Shown piece by piece: positions 45,073 through 53,604 of a DNA stretch of 64,000 bases (the first letter of the stretch is position 1; each line of letters starts with the position of its first letter). The translations under genes and the position numbers were made by a program. The notes beneath the pieces were generated by a model. The model was not told the DNA's origin. It worked only from the letters and a program-made list of their open reading frames with translations, and made no database searches. The DNA is from Streptomyces virginiae (GTDB lineage Bacteria > Actinomycetota > Actinomycetes > Streptomycetales > Streptomycetaceae): assembly GCF_000720455.1 (NCBI RefSeq), contig NZ_JOAK01000004.1, forward strand, positions 124,001 through 188,000. The letters are read 5' to 3'.

Positions 45073-45510
45073 ATGTCGCTCTACGCCGCGTACGCCGGCA
45101 ACCTCGACCCGCGGCTGATGACGCGCCGCGCTCCCCATTCGCCGCTGCGCGGCACGGGCTGGATCAACGACTGGCGGCTGACCTTCGGCGGCGAGCAGAT
45201 GGGCTGGGAGGGCTCCCTCGCCACGATCGTCGAGGCGCCGCGCCACCAGGTCTTCGTCGCCCTGTACGACATCGCCCCGCTGGACGAGGACTCGATGGAC
45301 CGCTGGGAGGGCGTCGGGCTCGACATCTACCGGCGCATGCGGATCCGGGTGCACACGCTGGACGGCGAGGAGGCCGCCTGGTGCTACGTGCTCAACGGCT
45401 ACGAGGGCGGCCTGCCCTCGGCGCGCTACCTGGGCGAGATCGCCGACGCGGCCGAGTCCGCGGGCGCCCCGCACGACTACGTGATGGAGCTGCGCAAGCG
45501 CCCCTGCTGA
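45073..45510 (+). CDS. Gamma-glutamylcyclotransferase-like protein
   Basis: A 145-residue AIG2/GGCT-fold protein. It begins MSLYAAYAGNLDP, matching the YGS-type substrate loop (Y-A-G-N-L). Other conserved parts are WRLTFGGE, an acidic LDEDSMDRWEG holding the probable catalytic Glu, and AWCYVLNGYEGGLPSARYL. Family members cleave gamma-glutamyl peptides to 5-oxoproline or act on gamma-glutamylamines; the substrate is unknown. The start at ATG 45073 gives the family N-terminus. It diverges from the quinone dehydrogenase gene. Confidence 0.88.
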   Translation: MSLYAAYAGNLDPRLMTRRAPHSPLRGTGWINDWRLTFGGEQMGWEGSLATIVEAPRHQVFVALYDIAPLDEDSMDRWEGVGLDIYRRMRIRVHTLDGEEAAWCYVLNGYEGGLPSARYLGEIADAAESAGAPHDYVMELRKRPC

Positions 45511-45628
45511 CCCCGGCGCGGGGCTCCCGCGGCCGACGCCCGCCGGTCACCGCAGGTCACGGTGGGTCACGGCGGACATTTGGTCGGAAACGACAAGACA
45601 ACGATCCGAGCATGGTGAGCTGTGCCAT

Positions 45629-45640
45629 CTACGCGCGTAG
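45629..45640. promoter_or_regulatory. Palindrome CTACGCGCGTAG before purine nucleoside phosphorylase
   Basis: A perfect 12-bp palindrome 25 bp upstream of the start codon. The same 12 bases lie 19 bp upstream of deoC (56918) and 15 bp upstream of adenosine deaminase (62883), all genes of nucleoside salvage. Confidence 0.8.
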
Positions 45641-45665
45641 GCAATGAGCGGCTACGCTCGTCTGC

Positions 45666-46472
45666 GTGAACGCATCTGTTACCGATCCCACCGCCGCCGC
45701 CGACGCCGCAGCCGCCCGCCTGCGGGAGCTCACCGGTGCCGAGACCCACGATGTCGCCCTCGTCATGGGCTCCGGCTGGGCCCCGGCCGCCGAGGCCCTG
45801 GGCGCCCCCGAGGCCGAGTTCCTCGTCACCGAGCTGCCCGGGTTCCCCCCGGCCGCCGTCGAAGGACACGGCGGCAAGGTCCGCTCGTACAAGATCGGCG
45901 ACAAGCGCGCGCTGGTCTTCCTCGGCCGCACCCACTACTACGAGGGCCGTGGCGTCGCCGCCGTCGCCCACGGTGTCCGCACCGCCGTCGCCGCGGGCTG
46001 CAAGACCGTCGTGCTGACCAACGGCTGCGGTGGTCTGCGCGAGGGCATGCAGCCCGGCCAGCCGGTCCTGATCAGCGACCACATCAACATGACGGCCACC
46101 TCGCCGATCATCGGCGCGAACTTCGTGGACCTGACGAACCTGTACTCGCCCGAGCTGCGCGCGCTGTGCAAGGAGATCGACCCCTCCCTGGAGGAGGGCG
46201 TCTACGTCCAGTTCCCCGGCCCGCACTACGAGACCCCGGCCGAGATCAACATGATCCGCGTGATGGGCGCCGACCTCGTCGGCATGTCCACCGTGCTGGA
46301 GGCCATCGCCGCCCGTGAGGCCGGCGCCGAGGTGCTCGGCATCTCCCTGGTCACGAACCTGGCGGCGGGCATCTCCGGCGAGCCGCTGAACCACGAAGAG
46401 GTCCTCCAGGCCGGCCGTGACTCGGCCGCGCGCATGGGCAAGCTGCTGACCCAGGTCCTCGCCCGCATCTGA
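45666..46472 (+). CDS. Purine-nucleoside phosphorylase
   Basis: Splits inosine and guanosine, and the deoxy forms, with phosphate into base and (deoxy)ribose 1-phosphate. The 268-residue length and motifs fit the trimeric PNP group: [25 protein letters not shown] (phosphate-site His), [15 protein letters not shown] and [40 protein letters not shown] start at 45666 follows directly on the palindromic operator. It is followed 35 bp later by the phosphomutase gene, which can isomerise the sugar phosphate; deoC and adenosine deaminase elsewhere in the window complete the pathway. Confidence 0.94.
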   Translation: MNASVTDPTAAADAAAARLRELTGAETHDVALVMGSGWAPAAEALGAPEAEFLVTELPGFPPAAVEGHGGKVRSYKIGDKRALVFLGRTHYYEGRGVAAVAHGVRTAVAAGCKTVVLTNGCGGLREGMQPGQPVLISDHINMTATSPIIGANFVDLTNLYSPELRALCKEIDPSLEEGVYVQFPGPHYETPAEINMIRVMGADLVGMSTVLEAIAAREAGAEVLGISLVTNLAAGISGEPLNHEEVLQAGRDSAARMGKLLTQVLARI

Positions 46473-46507
46473 GGCCCCGGGACCGTACGAGAGGTAAGGC
46501 GGAAGTA

Positions 46508-48154
46508 GTGCAGGAACAGGACGACCTGATCACCCGGGCGCAGGCCTGGCTGGCGGAGGACCCCGACCCGGAGACGGCGGCCGAGCTCGCCGGGCTGATC
46601 GGGGCCGGCGACACGGCGGAACTGACCGACCGTTTCTCCGGCACCCTCCAGTTCGGCACCGCCGGTCTGCGCGGTGAGATCGGCGCGGGCCCGATGCGGA
46701 TGAACCGCAGCGTGGTCATCCGGGCCGCGGCGGGCCTCGCGGCCTACCTGAAGGCCCAGGGCCACGCCGGCGGCCTGGTCGTCGTCGGCTACGACGCCCG
46801 CTACAAGTCGGCGGACTTCGCCCGCGACACCGCGGCCGTCATGACCGGCGCCGGCCTGCGCGCGGCCGTCCTGCCCCGCCCGCTGCCCACGCCCGTCCTC
46901 GCGTACGCCATAAGGCACCTGGGCGCCGTCGCCGGCGTCGAGGTGACCGCGAGCCACAACCCGCCCCGGGACAACGGCTACAAGGTCTACCTCGGCGACG
47001 GCTCGCAGATCGTCTCCCCGGCGGACACGGAGATCGCGGCGGAGATCGCCCGCGTCGACACGCTCGCCTCGGTGCCCCGCCCGGAGTCCGGCTGGGAGGA
47101 CCTCGGCGACGAGGTCCTGGAGGCCTACCTGGCCCGTACCGACGCCGTCCTGACCCCCGGCTCCCCCCGGGGCGTGCGGACCGTCTACACGGCCATGCAC
47201 GGTGTCGGCAAGGACGTCGTCATGGCGGCCTTCGCCCGGCACGGCTTCCCGGAGCCGGTCCTGGTCGCCGAGCAGGCCGAACCGGACCCGGCCTTCCCGA
47301 CGGTGGCGTTCCCCAACCCGGAGGAGCCGGGCGCGATGGACCTGGCCTTCGCCAGGGCCGCCGAGGTCCAGCCCGACATCGTGATCGCGAACGACCCCGA
47401 CGCGGACCGTTGCGCGGTGGCCGTCCCCACCGCGGACGGCTGGCGGATGCTGCGCGGCGACGAGGTCGGCGCGCTGCTCGCGGCGCACCTGGTCCACAAG
47501 GGCGCGACCGGCGTCTTCGCCGAGTCCATCGTCTCCTCCAGCCTCCTGGGCCGGATCGCGGAGGCGGCGGGCGTCGGCCACGAGGAGACCCTCACGGGCT
47601 TCAAGTGGATCGCCCGCGTCGAGGGCCTGCGCTACGGCTACGAGGAGGCGCTCGGCTACTGCGTGGACCCCGAGGGCGTCCGCGACAAGGACGGCGTGAC
47701 CGCCGCCCTGCTGGTCGCCGAACTGGCCTCCGAGCTCAAGGAGCAGGGCCGCACGCTGAGCGACCTGCTGGACGACCTGGCGATGGCCCACGGCCTGCAC
47801 GCCACCGACCAGCTGTCGGTCCGCGTCTCGGACCTGTCGGTGATCGCCTCGGCGATGGCCGCGCTGCGGGCGGAGCCGCCGGTCTCGCTGGCGGGCCTGC
47901 GGGTGGTCTCGGCGGAGGACCTGGCGAAGGGCACGGAGTCGCTGCCGCCGACGGACGGCCTGCGGTACTACCTGGACGGCGCGTACAAGGCCCGTGTCAT
48001 CGCGCGGCCGTCCGGCACGGAGCCGAAGCTGAAGTGCTACCTGGAGGTCGTGGTCCCGGTGGCCGAGGCCTCCGACCTCGCGGCCGCCCGCGTGACCGGC
48101 CAGGAAGTCCTGGACGCGGTCAAGAAGGACCTCGCGGCGGCGATGGGCCTCTGA
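46508..48154 (+). CDS. Phosphomannomutase/phosphoglucomutase family phosphosugar mutase
   Basis: Alpha-D-phosphohexomutase of 548 residues. The phospho-Ser lies in VTASHNPPRDNGYKVY, the Mg loop is NDPDADRCAVAVP, the sugar-recognition loop follows GFKWIARVEG with YEEALGYC, and the phosphate-binding loop is RPSGTEPKLKCYLE. The length matches the PgmB2/phosphopentomutase-like branch seen next to PNP genes. In this operon it may act on (deoxy)ribose 1-phosphate released by PNP as well as hexose phosphates. It starts with GTG at 46508 behind GAGAGGTAAGG. A terminator hairpin follows. Confidence 0.92.
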   Translation: MQEQDDLITRAQAWLAEDPDPETAAELAGLIGAGDTAELTDRFSGTLQFGTAGLRGEIGAGPMRMNRSVVIRAAAGLAAYLKAQGHAGGLVVVGYDARYKSADFARDTAAVMTGAGLRAAVLPRPLPTPVLAYAIRHLGAVAGVEVTASHNPPRDNGYKVYLGDGSQIVSPADTEIAAEIARVDTLASVPRPESGWEDLGDEVLEAYLARTDAVLTPGSPRGVRTVYTAMHGVGKDVVMAAFARHGFPEPVLVAEQAEPDPAFPTVAFPNPEEPGAMDLAFARAAEVQPDIVIANDPDADRCAVAVPTADGWRMLRGDEVGALLAAHLVHKGATGVFAESIVSSSLLGRIAEAAGVGHEETLTGFKWIARVEGLRYGYEEALGYCVDPEGVRDKDGVTAALLVAELASELKEQGRTLSDLLDDLAMAHGLHATDQLSVRVSDLSVIASAMAALRAEPPVSLAGLRVVSAEDLAKGTESLPPTDGLRYYLDGAYKARVIARPSGTEPKLKCYLEVVVPVAEASDLAAARVTGQEVLDAVKKDLAAAMGL

Positions 48155-48195
48155 CCCGTCGGCACCGGACCGGGTCCGGGGCTCCGGCCCCGCCC

Positions 48196-48230
48196 GGCCA
48201 GGCTCCCGCCCCGTCCGGCGGGGCCTGGCC
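48196..48230 (+). terminator. Terminator after the phosphosugar mutase gene
   Basis: Stem GGCCAGGC with GCCTGGCC plus an inner GC-rich segment, 42 bp after the stop codon. Another GC-rich inverted repeat lies just upstream. Confidence 0.65.
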
Positions 48231-48361
48231 ACCCGCTTCCCCCGGCCCCCTGAGCACCGGCTCGGGGGGCCGTCGGCGTATCCGGGCCGCTGCGCGGAGC
48301 TTCTCCCCCGCCCCGCCCTTTCGCCGTTTCCCGGGCTCCGCCCGGACCCGCGGCGCCGGGC

Positions 48362-49009
48362 TCAGCGTCCGGCGGACGGGGACGCCGTCGGCCGGACGAT
48401 CTCGCCCAGCGTCGGGACCGACTCCGGACGGGAGCGGACCGCGTCCGTGCACTCCCACGCCCGCGGCGGATCGGCGTCCGGCCCGCCCAGGACCACCGGG
48501 CCCGGCCCGGCCGACACCGTCTCGCTGCCCGCCAGGGTGCACACGATCTGTGACAGCGCCACCGGCGGCAGGTCCTCCGGCTTGCGGCTGAGCCGTACCG
48601 TGCCCGCCGGGTCGCCCGCCTTCGGGGCGCCCGCCGTCAGCCCGGCCGGGACCCCGGTCGTGAAGCCGGCGTCCCGCTCCTCCGCGCTCGGCGTCCGCTC
48701 CAGCGTCTCCAGCAGCGCCTGCGCGGCCTGCGTGACGGGATCCCGTACGGTGCCCTTCTCCGGCATCGCGACCAGTCGCTCCACACCCACCAGCTGCGAA
48801 CCGCAGACCAGCTCCACCGTGGCCGGGAAGCCCGGCGCGCCGCTCTGCCCGCCCGGCTGCGCCGGGGTGTCGCACGAGACGCGCGACGGCGCCGCGCCCA
48901 CGTCCACGGGCACGGTCGTCGCCCGGATCCCGCAGCCCGCCGTCGCGAGCAGCGCCATCCCGACGAGCGGGACCAGTACGGCCGGTACCACCGGCAGGGC
49001 CCTACGCAT
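48362..49009 (-). CDS. Lipoprotein of the afsQ operon
   Basis: A roughly 215-residue exported lipoprotein. The N-terminus MRRALPVVPAVLVPLVGMALLATAGC is a signal peptide ending in a lipobox (ATAGC). The mature part has several Cys (SCDTPAQ, LVCGSQL, QIVCTLAG, WECTDAV), probably in disulfides, but no known domain. The ATG at 49009 overlaps the end of afsQ2 by 8 bp; a GTG at 49018 is also possible. Its place as third gene of the afsQ operon, as in S. coelicolor from memory, suggests it modulates or senses for the AfsQ2 kinase at the cell surface. Confidence 0.82.
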   Translation of the reverse strand: MRRALPVVPAVLVPLVGMALLATAGCGIRATTVPVDVGAAPSRVSCDTPAQPGGQSGAPGFPATVELVCGSQLVGVERLVAMPEKGTVRDPVTQAAQALLETLERTPSAEERDAGFTTGVPAGLTAGAPKAGDPAGTVRLSRKPEDLPPVALSQIVCTLAGSETVSAGPGPVVLGGPDADPPRAWECTDAVRSRPESVPTLGEIVRPTASPSAGR

Positions 49010-50489
49010 CCAGGTCACCACTGATCGCCTTTCCCACGTCCACCGGCAGCCGCAGGGTGAACAGCGCCCCGCCACCCGGCACGTTGGCCGCGGTGATGTC
49101 ACCGCCGTGGATGTGCGCGTTCTCCACGGCGATCGACAGGCCGAGCCCGCTCCCGTCCGACTTCGGCCGCGACGCGCTCGCCTTGTAGAAGCGGTCGAAG
49201 ACGTGCGGCAGGACCTCCTCGGGGATGCCCGGCCCGTTGTCCTGGACCGCGATCACCAGCCAGTCACCTTCCACGGTCACCGAGACCCGCACCGGCGATC
49301 CGCCGTGCTTGAGCGCGTTGCCGATCAGGTTGGCCAGGATGACGTCGAGGCGGCGCGGGTCGAGCCGCACCGTGATGTCCCGCTCGGCGTCGAGTTCGAC
49401 CGCGTCGAGCCAGGCCCGGGCGTCGATGCAGGCCGTGACCTGGTCGGCGACGTTGACGTCGTCCAGGACCAGCTTGGCCGTACCCGCGTCGAAACGGGTG
49501 ACCTCCATCAGGTTCTCGACCAGGATGTTCAGCCGGCGGGTCTCGCTGACCACCAGGCCGACCGCCGGTGCGATCATCGGATCGAGGTCCTCGACCTCTT
49601 CCTCCAGCACTTCGGCGACCGCCGTCAGCGCCGTCAGCGGGGTGCGCAGCTCGTGCGACATGTCCGCGACGAAGCGCCGGCTGGCCTCCTCCCGCGCGCT
49701 CATGTCGGCGACCTTCTTCTCCAGCGCCTCGGCCGTCTTGTTGAAAGTGTGGGACAGGTCGGCGAGTTCGTCCGTGCCCGACACGTCGAGCCGGTGGTCC
49801 AGTTCGCCCTCGCCGAGCCGCCGCGCCGCGTCCCCGAGCCGCTGTACGGGCTTGAGCACGGTACGGGCCGCGGCCTGCGCGAGCAGCGCGGAGCCGAGCA
49901 ACGCGAGGCCGGTGGCGATGGTCAACGACCAGGCGAGCGCGTTCAGGTCGTCCCGTTCCTGGGCGAGGGACTTGTACATGTAACCGGTCGGCCCGCCGCC
50001 CACGATCCGCGTTCCGCCGACCAGGTAGGGGTTGCCGCGCGGCTTCGTCCGCTGCCAGTACACGTGGTATTCGGCATCGTTGGCCGCGGTCGTCTTCTGC
50101 CGGTCGTTCACGGCGTTCTGCAGGGACTTCGGCACGTCCGCGAGCCGGAAGTTGTCGGGCCCGGCCGCGCCGTACATCTGACGGTTGTCCTTGCCCTCCT
50201 GCACGAGCAGCACGCTGTAGCCGGGGCTGCTGCCCGCCATCAGCTCGGCGGTGCGCTGCAGCTCCTCGGGCGTGGGGTCGGCGGGCAGCGCGGCGGCACG
50301 GTTCTGCATCTCCTGCCGGAAGTCGCCGAGGGCGGCCTCCTGGACACGGGTCAGCACGGCCTCGCGGTTGAGCCAGTAGGCGATCCCGGACGCGGACACG
50401 GCGGCCGTCAGGGCGACCAGCGCGAAGACCACGAGGAGCCGCAGCCGCAGGCTGGTCCAGCGCCGGCCCGCGAGCAACGACCGGATCAC
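49002..50489 (-). CDS. afsQ2: Sensor histidine kinase AfsQ2
   Basis: Membrane kinase of the AfsQ1/Q2 system, which in S. coelicolor responds to nitrogen (glutamate) conditions and switches on antibiotic genes. The 495 residues contain a first helix (LRLLVVFALVALTAAVSASGIAYWL), a periplasmic sensor part (about 35-165), a second helix, and a HAMP domain (RTVLKPVQRLGDAARRLGEGELDHRLD). The H box is FVADMSHELRTPLTALTAV, followed by the N box NLIGNALKHGG and G boxes DNGPGIPEEVL and GSGLGLSIAVENAHIHGG. The GTG at 50489 overlaps the afsQ1 stop by 4 bp. Confidence 0.95.
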   Translation of the reverse strand: MIRSLLAGRRWTSLRLRLLVVFALVALTAAVSASGIAYWLNREAVLTRVQEAALGDFRQEMQNRAAALPADPTPEELQRTAELMAGSSPGYSVLLVQEGKDNRQMYGAAGPDNFRLADVPKSLQNAVNDRQKTTAANDAEYHVYWQRTKPRGNPYLVGGTRIVGGGPTGYMYKSLAQERDDLNALAWSLTIATGLALLGSALLAQAAARTVLKPVQRLGDAARRLGEGELDHRLDVSGTDELADLSHTFNKTAEALEKKVADMSAREEASRRFVADMSHELRTPLTALTAVAEVLEEEVEDLDPMIAPAVGLVVSETRRLNILVENLMEVTRFDAGTAKLVLDDVNVADQVTACIDARAWLDAVELDAERDITVRLDPRRLDVILANLIGNALKHGGSPVRVSVTVEGDWLVIAVQDNGPGIPEEVLPHVFDRFYKASASRPKSDGSGLGLSIAVENAHIHGGDITAANVPGGGALFTLRLPVDVGKAISGDLDA

Positions 50490-51163
50490 TGCGGGGAGTC
50501 CAGGCGGTATCCGACGCCCCGGACCGTACGGATGAGGGTGGGTGAGGAGGGCACGTCCTCGACCTTGGCGCGCAGCCGCTGGACGCAGGCGTCCACGAGC
50601 CGCGAGTCGCCGAGGTAGTCGTGCTCCCAGACCAGGCGCAGCAGCTGCTGGCGGGAGAGGGCCTGTCCGGGCCGGCGGCTCAGTTCGAGGAGCAGCCGCA
50701 GCTCGGTCGGCGTGAGCTGGAGGTCCTCGCCGTTCTTCGTCACCGTCATGGCGGCCCGGTCGATGACGAGGGAGCCGAAGCTCGCCGAGTCGCTCGACTC
50801 GCGTTCGCCGCGGCGCAGCACGGCCCGGATGCGGGCGTCGAGGACCCGCCCCTGGACGGGCTTGACCACGTAGTCGTCGGCTCCGGACTCCAGGCCGACG
50901 ACCACGTCGATGTCGTCGCTGCGCGCGGTGAGCAGGATGATCGGCAGTTGGTCGGTACGGCGGATCCGCCGGCACACCTCGAAACCGTCGATCCCGGGCA
51001 GCATCACGTCCAGCACGATCAGATCCGGCCGCTGCTCGCGGAGCAGTTTGAGGCCGTCCTCGCCCGTCGCCGCGGTGGCCACACGGTGGCCCTGGCGAGA
51101 CAGGGAGAGTTCGAGGGCCGTGCGGATGGCGTCGTCGTCCTCGATCAGCAACAGGAAAGGCAC
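50486..51163 (-). CDS. afsQ1: Response regulator AfsQ1
   Basis: OmpR-type regulator of 225 residues. The receiver domain has LLLIEDDDAIRTALELS with the acidic pocket, the phospho-acceptor Asp in LIVLDVMLPGIDGFEV, the Thr in ILLTARSDD and Lys in DDYVVKPVQGRVLDARI. The winged-helix output domain (about 125-225) has LTPTELRLLLELSRRPGQALSRQQLL and VDACVQRLRAKVED. The near identity to S. coelicolor AfsQ1, as I remember it, supports the symbol. I use the GTG at 51163, which gives the known length; an ATG at 51181 would add six residues. It diverges from sigQ. Confidence 0.95.
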   Translation of the reverse strand: MPFLLLIEDDDAIRTALELSLSRQGHRVATAATGEDGLKLLREQRPDLIVLDVMLPGIDGFEVCRRIRRTDQLPIILLTARSDDIDVVVGLESGADDYVVKPVQGRVLDARIRAVLRRGERESSDSASFGSLVIDRAAMTVTKNGEDLQLTPTELRLLLELSRRPGQALSRQQLLRLVWEHDYLGDSRLVDACVQRLRAKVEDVPSSPTLIRTVRGVGYRLDSPQ

Positions 51164-51254
51164 GGGCTCATTCTGTCCCATAGCCCGTCGGGAGTTCGAC
51201 CGTCAGGTGGACGAGATCCTGCGGGAGTCCGCCGACGTCCTTCCGATGGTCGCT

Positions 51255-51270
51255 GTGACAGTGCTGTGAC
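51255..51270. promoter_or_regulatory. AfsQ1 box (GTGAC-N6-GTGAC) upstream of sigQ
   Basis: The direct repeat GTGACAGTGCTGTGAC matches exactly the reported AfsQ1 recognition pattern GTnAC-n6-GTnAC. It lies 94-109 bp upstream of sigQ and 92 bp from the afsQ1 start, so AfsQ1 could control both divergent genes. Confidence 0.88.
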
Positions 51271-51363
51271 AGTCGACGGACACCCCGGTTAAGTCGGCCG
51301 GGCAGTCTTCTTGTCAACGCACAGCGATCCGAAGCAGAGACACTCCACGACGGGGGGCGCGAG

Positions 51364-52062
51364 ATGAACACGCTGCACAGCACCAGCACCAGCGCGGTTG
51401 TCACGCGGCTGCACGATGTGAACCGCCGGACGGGTGTCCGTACGGTGGCGGTCGCCCGGCCCCGGCCGGCCCACGTCGTAGCCATTGACGCAAACCAGTA
51501 CCAGGCGGTTCCCGCCCAGCAGCAGACCCCGTCCTCCACGTCGGAGGCGGAGTTCACGGCGTACGTCCAGGAGCGGCGGGCCGCCCTGTACGCCACGGCC
51601 TTCCACCTGACCGGTGACCGTTACGAGGCCGAGGACCTGCTGCAGAGCGCACTGTTCTCCACATACCGCGCCTGGGACCGGATCAGCGACAAGGCGGCGG
51701 TCGGCGGGTACCTGCGCCGCACGATGACGAACCTCCACATCAGCGCGTGGCGTCGGCGGAAGCTGAACGAGTACCCGACGGAGGAGCTGCCGGAGACGGC
51801 GTCGGACACGGACGCGATGCGCGGTACGGAGCTGCGCGCGGTGCTGTGGCAGGCGCTGACCCGGATCCCGGAGCCGCAGCGCACGATGCTGGTGCTGCGC
51901 TACTACGAGGGCCGTACGGACCCGGAGATCGCGGAGATCCTCGGGATCAGCGTCGGCACGGTGAAGTCGAGCATCTGGCGCTCGCTGCGGCGCCTGCGGG
52001 AGGACGAGTCGCTGAGCTTCGGCCGCGACGAGGCGGAGTCCTTCGAGGAGCTGGTCGCGTAA
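51364..52062 (+). CDS. sigQ: SigE-family RNA polymerase sigma factor SigQ
   Basis: A small ECF-type sigma factor of 232 residues divergent from afsQ1; in S. coelicolor SigQ is a target of AfsQ1 and opposes its effect on antibiotics. A disordered N-terminus of about 55 residues precedes region 2 (ATAFHLTGDRYEAEDLLQSALFSTYRAWDRI, then YLRRTMTNLHISAWRRRK). Region 4 has LVLRYYEGRTDPEIAEILGISVGTVKSSIWRSLRRL, with the helix-turn-helix. No anti-sigma factor gene is adjacent. The ATG at 51364 follows GGGGGGCG. It ends before an intrinsic terminator. Confidence 0.93.
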   Translation: MNTLHSTSTSAVVTRLHDVNRRTGVRTVAVARPRPAHVVAIDANQYQAVPAQQQTPSSTSEAEFTAYVQERRAALYATAFHLTGDRYEAEDLLQSALFSTYRAWDRISDKAAVGGYLRRTMTNLHISAWRRRKLNEYPTEELPETASDTDAMRGTELRAVLWQALTRIPEPQRTMLVLRYYEGRTDPEIAEILGISVGTVKSSIWRSLRRLREDESLSFGRDEAESFEELVA

Positions 52063-52135
52063 CGCGACCCACATGGACCATCGGGCCGGGGGGCCCGTCC
52101 TGCGGGGGTGGGACGGGGGCCGTTGGGGGGAGAAG

Positions 52136-52178
52136 AGGCGGGATCAAGGGGCCGGGGGTCCGCCTGATCCCGCCTTTT
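52136..52178. terminator. Intrinsic terminator between sigQ and the kinase gene
   Basis: An 11-bp perfect stem, AGGCGGGATCA with TGATCCCGCCT, ends in a TTTT run on the plus strand, which is rare in this genome and makes a good rho-independent terminator for sigQ. It lies before a convergent gene. Confidence 0.9.
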
Positions 52179-52219
52179 CACGTCCGCGGGTCAGCAGTTC
52201 ACGGGGCCGCTCTCGGCGA

Positions 52220-52852
52220 TCAGGCCGGGGTCGTCGTGCGGTGGCGGCCCGCGGCGGCCGCGGCCAGGCGGCCCAGGGCCTCGTCGCGGCCGCAGGCGTG
52301 TGCGCCGAGGGCGACGTGGCGGGCGACGATGCCGCGTTCGGCGCGCATCAGCCGCAGACCCCTGCGCAGCAGGAACGGCACGGACTTGCGGCCCTCGCGC
52401 AGATCGCGGGCCAGCCGGCGGCGGAAGGTCGTCGAGGGGCGGCCGCGCAGGCAGATGGCGTCGGCGAGGAGGCCGAGTTCCTGACAGCGGGCGGCGACGT
52501 CCGCGGCGAAGATGCCCTCCGCGATGAACAGCGGGGTGCGCGCGATGTCGAGGGTGTCCCAGCCGGTGCGGGAGCTGGTGGAGATGTCGTACACCGGCAC
52601 GTCCGTGCGTCCCGACGCGCACAGTTCGGCGATCGCGGCGACGGCGGTGTCGGCGTCCCACGAGAGCGGGGAGTCCCAGTCGATGTCGGAGCTGCCCTCC
52701 ACCAGCGGGAGGGTGGGGTCCTCGCACTCCTTGTAGAAGTCGTCGAGGCGCAGCACGGGGAGCCCGGAGCGGGCGGCCAGGGAGGATTTGCCGGAGCCCG
52801 ACGGACCGGTCAGCAGGACGACCCGGGTCGGCGAAGGAGAGGAAGAGCTCAC
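52220..52852 (-). CDS. Uridine kinase-like P-loop protein
   Basis: A 210-residue nucleotide-binding protein resembling uridine kinase/phosphoribulokinase-type enzymes. The Walker A loop is LLTGPSGSGKSSLA. LRLDDFYKE matches the uridine-kinase acceptor motif, followed by DWDSPLSWD and a second region FIAEGIFAADV. It likely phosphorylates uridine/cytidine or a related small alcohol, which fits the nucleoside-salvage genes nearby. The GTG at 52852 gives a compact N-terminus just before the P-loop. The C-terminal Ala-rich tail is short. It diverges from the small secreted protein gene. Confidence 0.85.
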   Translation of the reverse strand: MSSSSPSPTRVVLLTGPSGSGKSSLAARSGLPVLRLDDFYKECEDPTLPLVEGSSDIDWDSPLSWDADTAVAAIAELCASGRTDVPVYDISTSSRTGWDTLDIARTPLFIAEGIFAADVAARCQELGLLADAICLRGRPSTTFRRRLARDLREGRKSVPFLLRRGLRLMRAERGIVARHVALGAHACGRDEALGRLAAAAAGRHRTTTPA

Positions 52853-52972
52853 GGGACACCAGTCTGAACCATTCCCCCGGGTAGGGGATCCTCCCGGTGA
52901 CCGGTTGGTGTCCAGGAACACACCTCCACTACGCTGCGTGCGCACGCGACTACGACCACAGGCGGGATCCTC

Positions 52973-53320
52973 ATGGCACGTCACGCAGCCCCTTCGGCAC
53001 CGAACCGGCTCCGCAGCGCGGGTCTGACCCTCTCCATGGCCGGCGCCGCGCTGGCGATGGCGGCGGGGGGTGCGCAGGCCGGTGAGCTGGACGTTCCGGC
53101 GGCCCTGGCGGGGGTCACGGACCCGATCGCGAACCTCAAGGTGAACCCGCTGGCCCACACCGGTGTGGACCCGCTGGACAACGGGGTCGCCACCAAGGTC
53201 GCGGACTTCCCGGCGGTGGGCACGACAGCGGTCACGGGGATCCTCACCCAGGGCCCGTCGGTCGGCGAACTCCCCACGGCGGCGGTCTCGTCCCTCCTGG
53301 GCCCCCTGGCCCCCCGCTGA
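52973..53320 (+). CDS. Small secreted protein of unknown function
   Basis: A 115-residue exported protein. A basic N-terminus and a hydrophobic stretch ending AMAAGGAQAG give a signal peptide cleaved near residue 36. The mature part (about 80 residues) begins ELDVPAALAGVTDPIANLKVNPLAHTGVDPLDNGVAT, has no Cys and no membrane anchor. It resembles the many small Ala/Val/Leu/Gly-rich secreted proteins of streptomycetes; the final SSLLGPLAPR recalls the TGLLGPVTGALNG end of the protein at 61331. Function unknown. Confidence 0.75.
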   Translation: MARHAAPSAPNRLRSAGLTLSMAGAALAMAAGGAQAGELDVPAALAGVTDPIANLKVNPLAHTGVDPLDNGVATKVADFPAVGTTAVTGILTQGPSVGELPTAAVSSLLGPLAPR

Positions 53321-53388
53321 GCCCCGGCGAGTGAGCCGAAGGCGGCGCGCCGGCGAAGGCGGGCGAGCGCCCGGAGGAACCGTGAGGA

Positions 53389-53538
53389 ACGAGCGGTTTC
53401 GAGGACGTACGCCCGCCTGGAGCCGGCAGCAGCGCCGCCGGAGGCGAACCGAGCCCGGGAAAAGGGGAGGACGAGCGGTTTCGAGGACGCACGCCCGCCT
53501 GGAGCCGGCAGCAGCGCCGCCGGAGGCGAACCGAGCCC
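53389..53538 (+). repeat. 68-bp direct repeat, two copies with 82-bp period
   Basis: Copies at 53389-53456 and 53471-53538 differ at one base (GTAC/GCAC). They start ACGAGCGGTTTCGAGGACG and end GGCGAACCGAGCCC, separated by 14 bp. Shorter related GC-rich pieces precede them from 53335. They fill the gap between convergent genes and do not code for anything recognisable. Confidence 0.9.
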
Positions 53539-53552
53539 CAAAAAACGCGAGA

Positions 53553-53585
53553 GGCCCCGGCAGCGCGGGGGACGCTGCCGGGGCC
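53553..53585. terminator. Terminator between the repeat and the aldehyde dehydrogenase gene
   Basis: A 13-bp perfect stem, GGCCCCGGCAGCG with CGCTGCCGGGGCC around a 7-base loop, preceded by an A-run (AAAAAA at 53540-53545) that becomes a U-run on the minus strand, so it suits the aldehyde dehydrogenase operon. Confidence 0.88.
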
Positions 53586-53604
53586 GGTCTCGTAGGGGGC
53601 GCGT

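Noticed and set aside
48447..50618. A 723-codon plus-strand frame opposite afsQ2
   Set aside because: Antisense shadow; AfsQ2 has intact H, N and G boxes on the minus strand.
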